64,000 nt of DNA from Opitutaceae bacterium TAV5 (GCA_000242935.3 CP007053.1:558001-622000), one strand, 5' to 3'. Shown: positions 42,800-51,284, counted from the first letter of the stretch. Translations and numbers: made by a program. The notes: a model not told the origin generated them from the sequence alone.

Positions 42800-43446
42800 G
42801 CTTCGCCTCCTTTCCACTCCCGCAAGTCCCGCGAGAGCGCGTGGAAGCCGGGGAAATCGTGCTCGATGCGGCGCAGGTCTTTCGCATGGCGGCGGACTTC
42901 GCGCAGCGCGCATTCCGTCATCCATGGCAACGACGGACGTTCGGTACCGTAGACGCGGGCCTTCAGTTCGCGCCGCGTCCAGGGCGCCGCTCCGGTTTCC
43001 TGCCCGAGCACCCAAGCGGCTTCGGTGACGGCCGCGTCACGGCCGCACAGATACCAGGCCTCGATCGCGGGCACCGCCAGGCCGACGCCGCGCAGGAGGC
43101 CGGCGCGGCGCCCGCGCAGCGGGAGTTTTTTGGTCGTCTGGCGAAACACGGCGCGAAGCTGGCACATCCGGCAGCCGGGATGATGATGGCCGGGCTCGTC
43201 GTGCGCAGGGGTATGGACGACGGTGTCGTCGCTGTCCACGACCACGACAAGGCCATCCGCATCGGTGTTGAAATGCAGGTGCCGGATGATCGAGGGCAAC
43301 ACCTGGCCAACCGACGGCCAGCCGCGTGCGCGCAGCGGCGGGTAAACGCGCGTGAACGGTTGCCCGAGCGCGGCTTCGACGAGCACGGCCAGCGCCGCCT
43401 CGTCGGCGGGTGACTCGCTGAGGAGGGCGAGTTTCGGGGGGCGCAT
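42796..43446 (-). CDS. TOPRIM-like (DUF4276-type) protein partnered with an AAA_21 ATPase
   Basis: A 216-residue protein. A first strand ends in an acidic residue (LALLSESPADEAAL, Glu11), and a second strand is followed by VVVVDSDDT (Asp71, Asp73), matching the E...DxD pattern of TOPRIM nucleases. A later PAIEAWYL supplies a third conserved acidic residue, as in DUF4276 proteins. Between them is a His/Cys-rich segment (HDEPGHHHPGCRMC, 82-95) that could bind zinc. It starts 1 base before the ATPase's stop codon ends (TGATG overlap) and its own stop overlaps the peptidase start. Such ATPase/TOPRIM pairs are known in OLD-type and PARIS-like phage defence; this one is not identified by me. Confidence 0.78.
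   Translation of the reverse strand: MRPPKLALLSESPADEAALAVLVEAALGQPFTRVYPPLRARGWPSVGQVLPSIIRHLHFNTDADGLVVVVDSDDTVVHTPAHDEPGHHHPGCRMCQLRAVFRQTTKKLPLRGRRAGLLRGVGLAVPAIEAWYLCGRDAAVTEAAWVLGQETGAAPWTRRELKARVYGTERPSLPWMTECALREVRRHAKDLRRIEHDFPGFHALSRDLREWKGGEA
42805..42812 (-). promoter_or_regulatory. strong ribosome-binding site (AAGGAGG) of the SHD1-peptidase gene
   Basis: AAAGGAGG followed by CGAAGC and GTG. It decides the start at 42799 and indicates efficient re-initiation from the overlapping upstream gene. Confidence 0.8.
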
Positions 43447-44486
43447 CACGATTCGCGTTCTTCGGGTACGCCTCCCAGAATGCCGGAATACCACAGGTCG
43501 CCGAGCGAGGCTCCGGTGAGGAGCTCCGCCAGATCGGTGCGGTCGGACAACCGGAAAAAATGGGCCGCGCGCCCGTGTTTTTCGGCAATGACCACCTCCT
43601 CGGGATGCTCGCGAAACAGGTCGAGGAGGTACGGCGAGTGCGTGGTGGCGATGACCTGCGTCGGCGACCGGCCGGCGACGGAGCCCGCATCGCCCGCGAC
43701 GGGCGGCGGCGGATAGCTGAGCTGGTAAAGCGCGTCGCGCAGTTCACGCAGGAGCCGCGGGTGGATGCCGCGATCGAGCTCCTCCACACACACGAGCGAC
43801 GGCGGTTCCGGATTCCAGGCAAGCGTGAGGATGCCGAGCGCGTAGAGCGTGCCTTGCGAGACGTCCTCGGCGGTGATCCACCCCGGTTCGTCGCGGACGC
43901 GAAAGCGCAGGAGCACCGTGTGGCCGTCGTCGTTGTCCGCGGTTTCGATATCCTCGTACTCGGTAAAAATTCTCAGAAATTCCCCGCGCAACGCCGTCCA
44001 GGCGGCGGGATGTTCGGCCGCGCGGCGGGCGAGGACCGCGGCGAGGTTGTGCCCGTCGCCCGCCAGTTCGCCATGATCGGTCGCCGCCGCGGGCGCTGAC
44101 ATCGCGGCGTGATCGAACAGGTACGAACGCATGCCCAGCAGCCGTTCGCGCAGGCCCGCCCAGTCGTCAGCGCCTTCGCCGGTGAGGAGCGGACGCACCT
44201 CGAGCAGGTCGCAGACATTGTCGGTGGAGCAGGTGAGAATGGCTTCGAGACCGGAATGCGGCGGATCGAAGCGGAAAATGATTTCGGGCGCGTCGTCGCG
44301 CAGATCGGCCGGAGCGGACGCGGGCTCGCGGAGCGGCAGGCGGGCGAGCGTGCGCAGACGCATGCCGGCCTGGATGAGGCTCGTTTTCCCGGAGCCGTTG
44401 GGGCCAATGATGAGGGTGAAGGGCGAGAGGGCGATCTGCGTGGACCGCAGGGCCTTGAAGTTACGGAAAGCAACGGAGGCGATCAC
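43446..44486 (-). CDS. AAA_21/OLD-like ABC-type ATPase
   Basis: A 346-residue ATPase of the SMC/OLD-like class. Walker A is GPNGSGKT (28-35), the signature region is EDVSQGTLYALGILTLAW, Walker B is SLVCVEELDRGIHPRLL (about 230-246) and the H-loop is QVIATTHSPYLLDLF. The start MIASVAFRNFKALRS is typical (xxxxFRNFKxL). The end SLGDLWYSGILGGVPEE is shared by AAA_21 proteins paired with DUF4276 partners. It is the first gene of the three-gene unit, so its promoter should lie at 44487-44560. Function inferred: an ATP-driven sensor that controls the TOPRIM protein. Confidence 0.88.
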   Translation of the reverse strand: MIASVAFRNFKALRSTQIALSPFTLIIGPNGSGKTSLIQAGMRLRTLARLPLREPASAPADLRDDAPEIIFRFDPPHSGLEAILTCSTDNVCDLLEVRPLLTGEGADDWAGLRERLLGMRSYLFDHAAMSAPAAATDHGELAGDGHNLAAVLARRAAEHPAAWTALRGEFLRIFTEYEDIETADNDDGHTVLLRFRVRDEPGWITAEDVSQGTLYALGILTLAWNPEPPSLVCVEELDRGIHPRLLRELRDALYQLSYPPPPVAGDAGSVAGRSPTQVIATTHSPYLLDLFREHPEEVVIAEKHGRAAHFFRLSDRTDLAELLTGASLGDLWYSGILGGVPEERES

Positions 44487-44611
44487 AGTGGCAACGACGT
44501 TGGCGAAGCGGAGCGGGCGAGGCCAGCCTTTAGGTGACCTTGCCCGTCATCGACCCACCCCCGGGGGGGGTCGCCTGCCGGCACGCGGGCGGGAGAATCG
44601 GTGGAAACGCC

Positions 44612-45688
44612 CTACCCGGTCACGGTTTCGAGCGAACAGCCGTCGGCGGCTCCCGGATCGGGGGTTTCACAGTTGGGGCGGGCGATGACGCCGGGGTACG
44701 GCTCGTCGGCGAAGAGGCGCGCGGGGTCGGCGAGGAGATGGCGGTCGCAGATGGCAAAAAGCTCCGTCTCGCTCTGGGCGCGGCGCATATCGGACAAAAA
44801 GGCGCCGGCCGGGTCCACGCTCTGGCCGACGAAATTGAGGTACTTTTTCATCTTGTTGACGCGTGCGCGTTCGGGGATGCCGGGCGCGTCGGTCGCCGCA
44901 TACAGGTCGGTGACGTAGCGGCGCACGTCCCCGAGCGTGACCGGCGTGACAGCGCGGCCGGCGAAGGCCTCGCGGCATTGGCGGAAAATCCACGGGTTGC
45001 GGATGGCGTGGCGGCCGATCATCACCCCGGCGGCGCCGGTCTCGCGCACCACGCGCACGGCGGCGCCGGCGGACGTGATGTTGCCGTTGGCGAGGACCGG
45101 GCAGCGCACGCGGCGGACGGCATGCGCGATGAAGTCGTAATGCACCTCGCCGCGGTACATCTCCTTCACCGTGCGGCCATGGACGGCGAGCAGGTCCACG
45201 CGGTGGGCGTTGACGAGATCGAGCACGCGGTCGAAGTTTTTTGTATCTTCGAACCCGATACGCATCTTCACGGTGAACAGGCCGGGGACCGTGGCGCGCA
45301 GGAGGCCGAGGATTTCGTCGATGCGGCCGGGGTCGCGCAACAGGCCGCCGCCGACGTTTTTTTTGTAAACCTTGGGCGCGGGACAACCGAGGTTGAGGTC
45401 GATGCCGGCCACGGGATGGCGAAGGAGTTCGGCGGCGGTGCGGGCAAGATGGTGCAGGTCCTCGCCGATGAGTTGGGCGAACACCGGGCGGCCGGTGTCG
45501 TTTTCGTCGATCGAGCGCAGGATGTGTTTTTCCGGGCGCGATTGCGAGTGGACGCGGAAAAACTCGGTGTAGAAATAATCGGGCGCACCGGTCCCCGCGA
45601 TGACGTGCATGAACGGGTGATCGGTCACGTCCTGCATCGGGGCCAGCGCCGTCAGCGGCTGGCCGGGAATGACGGGGGCGGGTAGCAT
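44612..45688 (-). CDS. tRNA-dihydrouridine synthase (Dus)
   Basis: A 358-residue FMN-dependent enzyme reducing uridine to dihydrouridine in the tRNA D-loop. Motifs: APMQDVTDHPF at the N-terminus, LNLGCPAPKVYKKNVGGGLLRDP with the catalytic Cys, VKMRIGF, AVHGRTVKEMYRG, PVLANGNI and GVMIGRHAIRNPWIF, all in order of the (beta/alpha)8 domain. ATG 45688 is used because the frame further upstream is low-complexity Thr/Arg repeat and overlaps the bifunctional nuclease gene. It sits in a minus-strand run with that gene. Confidence 0.92.
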   Translation of the reverse strand: MLPAPVIPGQPLTALAPMQDVTDHPFMHVIAGTGAPDYFYTEFFRVHSQSRPEKHILRSIDENDTGRPVFAQLIGEDLHHLARTAAELLRHPVAGIDLNLGCPAPKVYKKNVGGGLLRDPGRIDEILGLLRATVPGLFTVKMRIGFEDTKNFDRVLDLVNAHRVDLLAVHGRTVKEMYRGEVHYDFIAHAVRRVRCPVLANGNITSAGAAVRVVRETGAAGVMIGRHAIRNPWIFRQCREAFAGRAVTPVTLGDVRRYVTDLYAATDAPGIPERARVNKMKKYLNFVGQSVDPAGAFLSDMRRAQSETELFAICDRHLLADPARLFADEPYPGVIARPNCETPDPGAADGCSLETVTG

Positions 45689-45785
45689 GCAGGAATGCAG
45701 GATGCGGGAATGGGACGAATGGGAGAGATGAGAGGGATGGGACGAACGGGAATGGAGAGGGCGGATGCGGAGGAGAGGGCGGGTG

Positions 45786-46361
45786 TTATTTGGTTTTGTC
45801 GTCGTCGTCCTCGTCCTCGCCTTCGTTGCCGAAGATGCTGTCGTCGTCGTCCTCGTCCTCATCGTCGTCGTCGCTCTCGTCATCATCTTCGTCTCCGCCT
45901 TCGGAAGCGGCGGCTGCGGCGGCCTGCTGCTCGCGGACGCGTTCGAGGACTTCGGTCATGTCGTCGACGGCATCGAGGACCTTGCGCGACACGAGGACGG
46001 GGCGTTGCTGCTGGAGGGCGAGGACGGTGGCGTCGCTGGGGCGGGCGTCGATCTCGACGATTTTCTTGCCGAGCTCGTTTTCCATCACGAGGAGAATGCG
46101 GGCGAAAAAGGTGCCTTCCTGCACGTCGTTGATGATCACGCGATCGAGCCGCGCGCCGAGGCCGGTGAGGATGTGGCCGATGAGGTCGTGGGTGAGCGGA
46201 CGTTCCTTTTTGGCGCCTTCGAGCGTCATCTGGATGGCGTTGCCCGCGAAGTGGTCGATGTAGATGACAAAGGTTTTTTCTTCGGGACCGAGAAAGAGTG
46301 CGCAGCCGTTGGCCGTGGGCATGACGCCTTTGATTGCTACGGGAAGGATGTCCTTTTGCAT
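45786..46361 (-). CDS. bifunctional nuclease (BFN, DUF151) family protein with acidic tail
   Basis: A 191-residue protein. Residues 1-~140 are the BFN domain (LPVAIKGVMPTANGCALFLGPEEKTFVIYIDHFAGNAIQ, KKIVEIDARPSDATVLALQQQRPV), implicated in nuclease activity and, in other phyla, stress responses. The last ~45 residues are an acidic tail of Asp/Glu interrupted by a few other residues, encoded by a GTC/CTC-repetitive stretch. The start at 46361 is the natural N-terminus; the longer frame runs into an inverted repeat. Neighbours: Dus downstream (97-base gap) and LpxI upstream. Confidence 0.85.
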   Translation of the reverse strand: MQKDILPVAIKGVMPTANGCALFLGPEEKTFVIYIDHFAGNAIQMTLEGAKKERPLTHDLIGHILTGLGARLDRVIINDVQEGTFFARILLVMENELGKKIVEIDARPSDATVLALQQQRPVLVSRKVLDAVDDMTEVLERVREQQAAAAAASEGGDEDDDESDDDDEDEDDDDSIFGNEGEDEDDDDKTK

Positions 46362-46408
46362 GGGGGCGTAACGTGCGAAGGTGTGGCGCGGGGCGCAAGC
46401 TTCAGGAT

Positions 46409-46493
46409 AAATGACGAATGACGGATTACAAATTTCCCCGAACTCCCGCGTGCGCCGCTTCATTCGTCATTCGTAATCCGTCATTCGTCATTT
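46409..46493. repeat. perfect 21-bp inverted repeat (TGACGAATGACGG type)
   Basis: Arms at 46409-46429 and 46473-46493 are exact reverse complements, with cores ATGACGAATGACGG / CCGTCATTCGTCAT. The right arm ends 6 bases from the lpxI stop codon. Confidence 0.9.
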
Positions 46494-46499
46494 CCACAG

Positions 46500-47342
46500 T
46501 CACCCGACGCCGAGCAGGCTGATGCCGAGTTCGTTGGCGCGGGCAAGGACGGCGGGCTTGTCGAGGAGGATGACGCGGCCGGCCTCCATGGCGGCGGCCT
46601 TGATGCCGGAAGCGTGCATGTTTTCCAGGGTTTGCAGGCCGAAACAGGGCACGTCGAAACGGTAGTCCTGCCCGGCTTTCACGACCTTGACGAACACGGC
46701 CTCGTCGGTCTTGAACTCGCCGGCCCGGCGCAACATCGGATCGGTGCCCTCGAAGGCCTCGACGGCGAGGACGGTGCCTTTCCGCACGACGCACCCCTGG
46801 CCGATGTCGAGCCGGGCGCACTCGCGGGCGATATGCAGGCCGTGATCGACGCTCTCGCGGGCCACGGGAAATTTTCCTTTGGTCATGACGCCGGGCGTGG
46901 CGAGGTGGGCGTCGATAAAGGAGCGGGCGTCGAGCATGCGGACGCCGATGGCCTCGATTTCGGCGGCGATGGCGCCGAAAATCGTCTCGGCGTTGCGGCG
47001 CTTGAGGCGCGAGAGGATGGCGAGCGCCTTCAGGTCGGGATGCAGCCCGCGGAAGAGGCGGCGCGGCGTGATCTGGCCGGCCATGAGGGCGTAGCCGGCG
47101 CCGAGTTCACGCAGGGATTTTAACATCTTGCCGAGCTGGCCGACGAGAATCGTGCGGCGCTCGGCCTCGGGAAAGGTGGCGAGGAGTTCGGGCGGCGTCT
47201 CTTCGTCAAACGCCACCAGGCGCAACGGCACGCCGGCCTCGCGCACGGCCCGGGCCACGAGTTGCGGATAAAGGCCCTTGCCCGAAATCAGGGCAACGGG
47301 CCGGCGGGCATCGAAATCGGGCGGGAGGAAGGTGGAGAGCAC
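46500..47342 (-). CDS. lpxI: UDP-2,3-diacylglucosamine diphosphatase LpxI
   Basis: A 280-residue enzyme of lipid A synthesis, removing UMP from UDP-2,3-diacylglucosamine (the LpxH-independent route). Family blocks: ALISGKGLYPQLVARAVREAG at the N-terminus, YALMAGQITPRRLFRG, and the C-terminal GQGCVVRKGTVLAVEAFEGTDPMLRRAG. Its presence shows a lipid A-containing outer membrane. Confidence 0.93.
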   Translation of the reverse strand: MLSTFLPPDFDARRPVALISGKGLYPQLVARAVREAGVPLRLVAFDEETPPELLATFPEAERRTILVGQLGKMLKSLRELGAGYALMAGQITPRRLFRGLHPDLKALAILSRLKRRNAETIFGAIAAEIEAIGVRMLDARSFIDAHLATPGVMTKGKFPVARESVDHGLHIARECARLDIGQGCVVRKGTVLAVEAFEGTDPMLRRAGEFKTDEAVFVKVVKAGQDYRFDVPCFGLQTLENMHASGIKAAAMEAGRVILLDKPAVLARANELGISLLGVG

Positions 47343-47370
47343 GGGTGGAATATTCAGAATTTCCGGCCTT

Positions 47371-48705
47371 CTATTCGGCCGCGTCGAGCAGGTCGGCGGT
47401 TTCGTCCTCGAGATCGCGGGCGATATTCATGTCTTCGACAAAGGCGGCGCAGGCAGCGTGAAAATCCTTTTCCTTGCCGTCGCGCACCGCCGTCCAGATG
47501 CGACCGAGCGAGAGAGCGGCGTTGCGATAAAAGGGATGGATGGCGGGGATTTGCGGTTCGAGCAACGAGAGGCGCAGGGCCACCGACTCGCTCACCCAGG
47601 GCTGTTGCCGGACGGCGTACAGGTCATCAGGAGCCAGTTGCACGTCGCGTCCGGCATCCCTATTGCGGGCGGCCAGCCAGTAATAGTCGCGCAGCCACAG
47701 GCGGGATTCGGCGGGCGTGTGCAGGGGGAGCTGCTTGCGGCCCCGCTCGATCTCGAAGCCGGTCTGCCAGGCGAGTTCGCGCTCGCGGTTGTCCGCCCAG
47801 CGTTCGCCGCAAAAGTCGGCGAGCGTTTTTGCCGGATCGTCACCGGCCGTGAGCCGGCGCAGGAAATCGAACCAGCGGTCGCGCCGGCCGACGCTGCTTT
47901 CCAGCCATGCCATCAACGGCTTCGCGGCGGCCGCAAACGGCGGCAGGCTGGCGGCATCGGCGGGCTGGCCGGGCGCGCCACGGCGCAGGAGCACTTCGAG
48001 CCGCGGCGCCAGGTCGAGTTCGCCCGCCTCCTGCCGCCAGGCGTCGTACATGGCAGGACGGGCGCTTTCGAGGATGAGCTGCGCGCAGGCGTATTCGAGC
48101 CAGAGCGGAATCGTCAGCGGGCGGGCCGCCCCGTGCCAGGAGACGGCCTGGCGGACAAGCAGCGCTCTCGCCAGACCGCGGCGCACGTCGAGGTCGAGAT
48201 GGTTTCCCTCCGGAGCCCGGCGAATGCGGGCCCGGACGAGGCCGTTGATCTCGGTCGTGACGAGGATCGGCTCGGGCGCAGTCCACTGCTCCGCCGGCAC
48301 CAGCCACACGCGGACGGGTTCCCGCCAGGCGGGCGGCAACCCGAGCGGACGGGCGAGCGCAGCCCAGGCGGCATTCCCCCACGCAAGGCCGGCATGACCG
48401 GCGGCGGCGTCGTACGAAACGATTTCAAACCGCCCGGGGGCCGTCGTGTAAACCGCGGGCATCGGCGGGAGCGCGGGCAATTCCGGCCGGGATTCGACCG
48501 CCTCTGCGGGTTTTTCGGCGGATTCTGCGGCGGCCGGTTTCTTTTTTTTGCGCGAGGAGCGTTTCCACCAGTCCCATCCGCTGGCCTGGGCCGCGGAAAC
48601 GGCCGACAGCAGCACCGCGCCGGCCAGCAGACAGCGAAAGGTGCCGCCGGAAATCCCGGAGACGCCGGCGCCCTGCCGGCCCGCGTTGCCGCGCTCCGTC
48701 CGCAT
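47371..48705 (-). CDS. hypothetical exported protein, possible inactive MA-clan peptidase-like
   Basis: A 444-residue exported protein with a signal peptide (about 22-42, ending ASA/AQA) and a basic-acidic linker (KRSSRKKKKPAAAESAEKPAE). The segment RGLARALLVRQAVSWHGAARPLTIPLWLEYACAQLILE has the spacing of a peptidase-MA region (HELxH...WLxEGxA) but lacks HExxH. No other domain recognised. It lies 28 bases upstream of lpxI on the same strand and is followed upstream by another small membrane-anchored protein, so all may form an operon. Function unknown. Confidence 0.7.
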   Translation of the reverse strand: MRTERGNAGRQGAGVSGISGGTFRCLLAGAVLLSAVSAAQASGWDWWKRSSRKKKKPAAAESAEKPAEAVESRPELPALPPMPAVYTTAPGRFEIVSYDAAAGHAGLAWGNAAWAALARPLGLPPAWREPVRVWLVPAEQWTAPEPILVTTEINGLVRARIRRAPEGNHLDLDVRRGLARALLVRQAVSWHGAARPLTIPLWLEYACAQLILESARPAMYDAWRQEAGELDLAPRLEVLLRRGAPGQPADAASLPPFAAAAKPLMAWLESSVGRRDRWFDFLRRLTAGDDPAKTLADFCGERWADNRERELAWQTGFEIERGRKQLPLHTPAESRLWLRDYYWLAARNRDAGRDVQLAPDDLYAVRQQPWVSESVALRLSLLEPQIPAIHPFYRNAALSLGRIWTAVRDGKEKDFHAACAAFVEDMNIARDLEDETADLLDAAE

Positions 48706-48718
48706 CCGGATCGCTCTC

Positions 48719-49522
48719 CTACTTTTTCTCCTCCGGTTCGGGCTTCGGAATGGTGAGCACGAGCGCCTTTCCGTCGAGTTTCACCTCGGTCAGCTTTGCC
48801 CAGCCTTCGGCGAGTTTGCCGAGGCTATCCTTGTCCGGCGTGGGAAACGCCGCCTCGAGCCGGGTGCGCAGGCGTTCCACCAGCCCCGGCAGAAGGCCGG
48901 CGCGCAAGGCGCCGACGTAGATCTCGTCGGCCACGTAGGTAAACTTGTCTCCTCCTCCCTTGACGATCGTGCCCTCCGTCTGGATGACCAGCGGACGGGC
49001 GCTGCCAAGGACGTAGAACTGGCCATCGAAACTGACGTGCATCCTGCCGCCCTCGATGCGGAAATCGGGCAGGCCGGGTTCGTACGCCAGCCACTGGCTT
49101 TCGGCGGGAGTTTTTTCAAATGCGGATTTTACCCAGGCATTGATCTCGGCCTCGTTCACCCGGATCGTCCCGGCGGGCCGGCCTGCGGTCACCTGCATCT
49201 GTTTCCGCTCCCAGAACTTCGCGCTTTTCGCATCGCGCGAACCCTGGACAAAGTAGGCCTTGCCTGGCTCGGGCTTTTCGGGGAACTGGCTGACCTTTTC
49301 CACCGGCGCCGCGGCGAGATGGAGGACGGCGAGCAGGCCGCCGAGGACGGCCCCGACCACCGTGCCGAAAATACAGCCGGCAAACGTCGGCGCTTTGGGC
49401 GGGAGCGGCGCCTGCTTTTTGGGCGGCTTGCGTTTCCTGTTTTTGGCGGGAGCGGCTTTGGCCGCGGCGACGGGTCGGGAGGGTGGTGTAGGCGTATCAG
49501 GTGTGTCAGGTGTGTCGGCCAT
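48719..49522 (-). CDS. hypothetical membrane-anchored protein
   Basis: A 267-residue protein with a Pro/Ala/Lys-rich N-terminus (~45 residues), one membrane segment at about 48-70 (AGCIFGTVVGAVLGGLLAVLHLAAA), then a mixed alpha/beta periplasmic domain ending LTEVKLDGKALVLTIPKPE. No family recognised. It lies 13 bases upstream of the preceding hypothetical gene on the same strand and is 70 bases from the DUF4013 gene. Likely part of one transcript with them. Confidence 0.7.
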   Translation of the reverse strand: MADTPDTPDTPTPPSRPVAAAKAAPAKNRKRKPPKKQAPLPPKAPTFAGCIFGTVVGAVLGGLLAVLHLAAAPVEKVSQFPEKPEPGKAYFVQGSRDAKSAKFWERKQMQVTAGRPAGTIRVNEAEINAWVKSAFEKTPAESQWLAYEPGLPDFRIEGGRMHVSFDGQFYVLGSARPLVIQTEGTIVKGGGDKFTYVADEIYVGALRAGLLPGLVERLRTRLEAAFPTPDKDSLGKLAEGWAKLTEVKLDGKALVLTIPKPEPEEKK

Positions 49523-49592
49523 AGGGGGAAAGTGTTTTCAGGGTTCCGGTTTCGGGCAAGGATCGGGTTCGGGTATTGGGTCGGTTTCCGTT

Positions 49593-50249
49593 TCAGTTTT
49601 CGGCTTTTGATTTGTCCGCGCGCCGGGCGTGCTCCACTTCGCGGAAGAAGATGGCATAAAACGCCCAGCCGGCAAGGAGCGCGATAAAGGCGGTGAACGT
49701 CATCAGCGGGCTGCCCAGCACCAGAAACCCGGCGAAGGCAAAGGTCGGCACATAGAAGTGCGCGCGGGTGGAGCGGAGCATCGCCATGAGCACCCACGGG
49801 CGGAAGGCATCGGCGTACTCCTCGCGGCGCTGGTACTGGTAAAGCCCGGCCACCGTCAGCGGCAGCGCGAGCACGATCGCCACCGCCACCGGCAGATAGA
49901 TCAGCGAACCCACGAGCATCCGCGGCAACTGCAACGTGAACAGGCCCACCCACGTAAGCAGCAGTTTGACCAGGGAAACGAGCCCTGCCGCCACCGCCAC
50001 CGGCAGCAGGCCGAGGATACAGAAAATCACGAAGGCGGAAACGCCGTTCAGGAACAGCCGCTTCCAGTCGTCCCACTCCGGCAGGACGTCCAGATCATCG
50101 CGCCGGGCGCGGTCGACGATCTCGTAAAGATAACCGAATGCGAAAAAATGAGCTCCCGGCACCGCCAGAAGCAGAGCCCCGATCAGACATTTGATAAACC
50201 ACGTCGAATCGGAAAAGAGGCGTTTGCAGACTTGCTCCAAGGTAGGCAT
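49593..50249 (-). CDS. DUF4013-type multi-pass membrane protein
   Basis: A 218-residue inner-membrane protein with about five hydrophobic segments and the family pattern ...DDLDVLPEWDDWKRLFLNG... (the cytoplasmic loop conserved in DUF4013). Function unknown. A TTG codon at 50279 starts the longest frame; ATG 50249 is used. Divergent from the prenyl synthase gene, with 45 bases between starts. Confidence 0.8.
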   Translation of the reverse strand: MPTLEQVCKRLFSDSTWFIKCLIGALLLAVPGAHFFAFGYLYEIVDRARRDDLDVLPEWDDWKRLFLNGVSAFVIFCILGLLPVAVAAGLVSLVKLLLTWVGLFTLQLPRMLVGSLIYLPVAVAIVLALPLTVAGLYQYQRREEYADAFRPWVLMAMLRSTRAHFYVPTFAFAGFLVLGSPLMTFTAFIALLAGWAFYAIFFREVEHARRADKSKAEN

Positions 50250-50294
50250 TGCGGGAAGGACAGTAAACAGGGTCGCCAACGTATTTACGCGCCG

Positions 50295-51284
50295 ATGGAC
50301 ATCTCAACCAAATTAAACCGCCTTGCCGCCGTCTTTGAAACCGCGCTCGACTCGCTGGTCCCTCCCTGGAGCGGCCCGCAGCCCGGCCCCGCCCGCCTCC
50401 ACGAGGCCATGCGCTACACACTCCAGGCCGGCGGCAAGCGCCTCCGCCCCGTCCTCGTCATCGCCGCCGCCGAGCTTTTTCAGACGATCCAGACGACCCG
50501 GACGATCCGGCCGGCCGCGCCGACGCCGCCAGCGGTGAATCCCGAATCGGCGATGGCCTCGCCCCCCCTCCCCCCCTCCCCCCCTCCGCTCTCGCCCCTC
50601 CCCGCCGCCGCGGCCATCGAATGCGTCCATACCTACTCGCTGATCCACGACGACCTGCCCTGCATGGACAACGACGACCTGCGCCGCGGCCGCCCCACCG
50701 CCCACCGCGCCTTTGACGAGGCCACCGCTCTCCTTGCCGGCGATGCGCTCCTTACCCACGCCTTCGCCCTCCTCGCCAACGCCTACGGGTCCGACCCGCG
50801 CCTCGCCACCGCGCTCGTCCGCACCCTTGCCGCCGCCGCCGGTCCGGACCAGCTCATCGCCGGGCAGATGGCCGATCTGCTCGCCGAAAAAAACGCCGGC
50901 GCCACCGCCGCTGACCTCGAATTCATCCACCTCAACAAGACCGCCGCCATGATCCGCGCCTCGCTCGTCATGGGCGGGCTGGTCGGCGGCGCGGGCGACT
51001 CCGACCTCGCCACGCTCGACCGCGCCGGCCGCCAACTCGGCCTCGCCTTCCAGATCGTCGACGATGTCCTCGATGCCACCGCCGACCTCGCCACGCTCGG
51101 CAAGACCCCCGGCAAGGATGCCGCCGCCGGCAAGATGACCTACGTGAAACTCCACGGCATCGATACCGCCCGCCGCCTCGCCCGCGACCTGACGGGCGAA
51201 GCCGTCGCCGCCTTCCGCTCCCTGCCGGGCGACCCCGCGTTTCTCGCCGGACTGGCCGAAACAATGGCCTCCCGCGCAAGATAG
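50295..51284 (+). CDS. polyprenyl (farnesyl/geranylgeranyl) diphosphate synthase with Pro-rich insertion
   Basis: A 329-residue isoprenoid chain-elongation enzyme. FARM motif DDLPCMDNDD (119-128), the second Asp-rich motif DDVLD, the basic LQAGGKRLRPVL (42-54) and KTPGKDAAAGKMTYVKLHG are all present. Residues ~64-104 are a Pro/Thr/Ser insertion placed between helices ahead of the FARM motif, encoded by a C-rich tract (50560-50600). Without it the protein is ~290 residues, the normal size of IspA. The product is C15-C20 diphosphate, used for quinones, hopanoids or undecaprenyl carriers. Confidence 0.9.
   Translation: MDISTKLNRLAAVFETALDSLVPPWSGPQPGPARLHEAMRYTLQAGGKRLRPVLVIAAAELFQTIQTTRTIRPAAPTPPAVNPESAMASPPLPPSPPPLSPLPAAAAIECVHTYSLIHDDLPCMDNDDLRRGRPTAHRAFDEATALLAGDALLTHAFALLANAYGSDPRLATALVRTLAAAAGPDQLIAGQMADLLAEKNAGATAADLEFIHLNKTAAMIRASLVMGGLVGGAGDSDLATLDRAGRQLGLAFQIVDDVLDATADLATLGKTPGKDAAAGKMTYVKLHGIDTARRLARDLTGEAVAAFRSLPGDPAFLAGLAETMASRAR

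Noticed and set aside
42800-43015. 72-residue N-terminal extension of the SHD1-peptidase
   Set aside because: The GTG at 42799 has a GGAGG and a stop-start overlap, and begins a signal peptide; the extension lies in the TOPRIM-like gene.
45689-45886. N-terminal Thr/Arg-rich extension of Dus
   Set aside because: It is the antiparallel reading of the acidic-tail repeat of the bifunctional nuclease gene.
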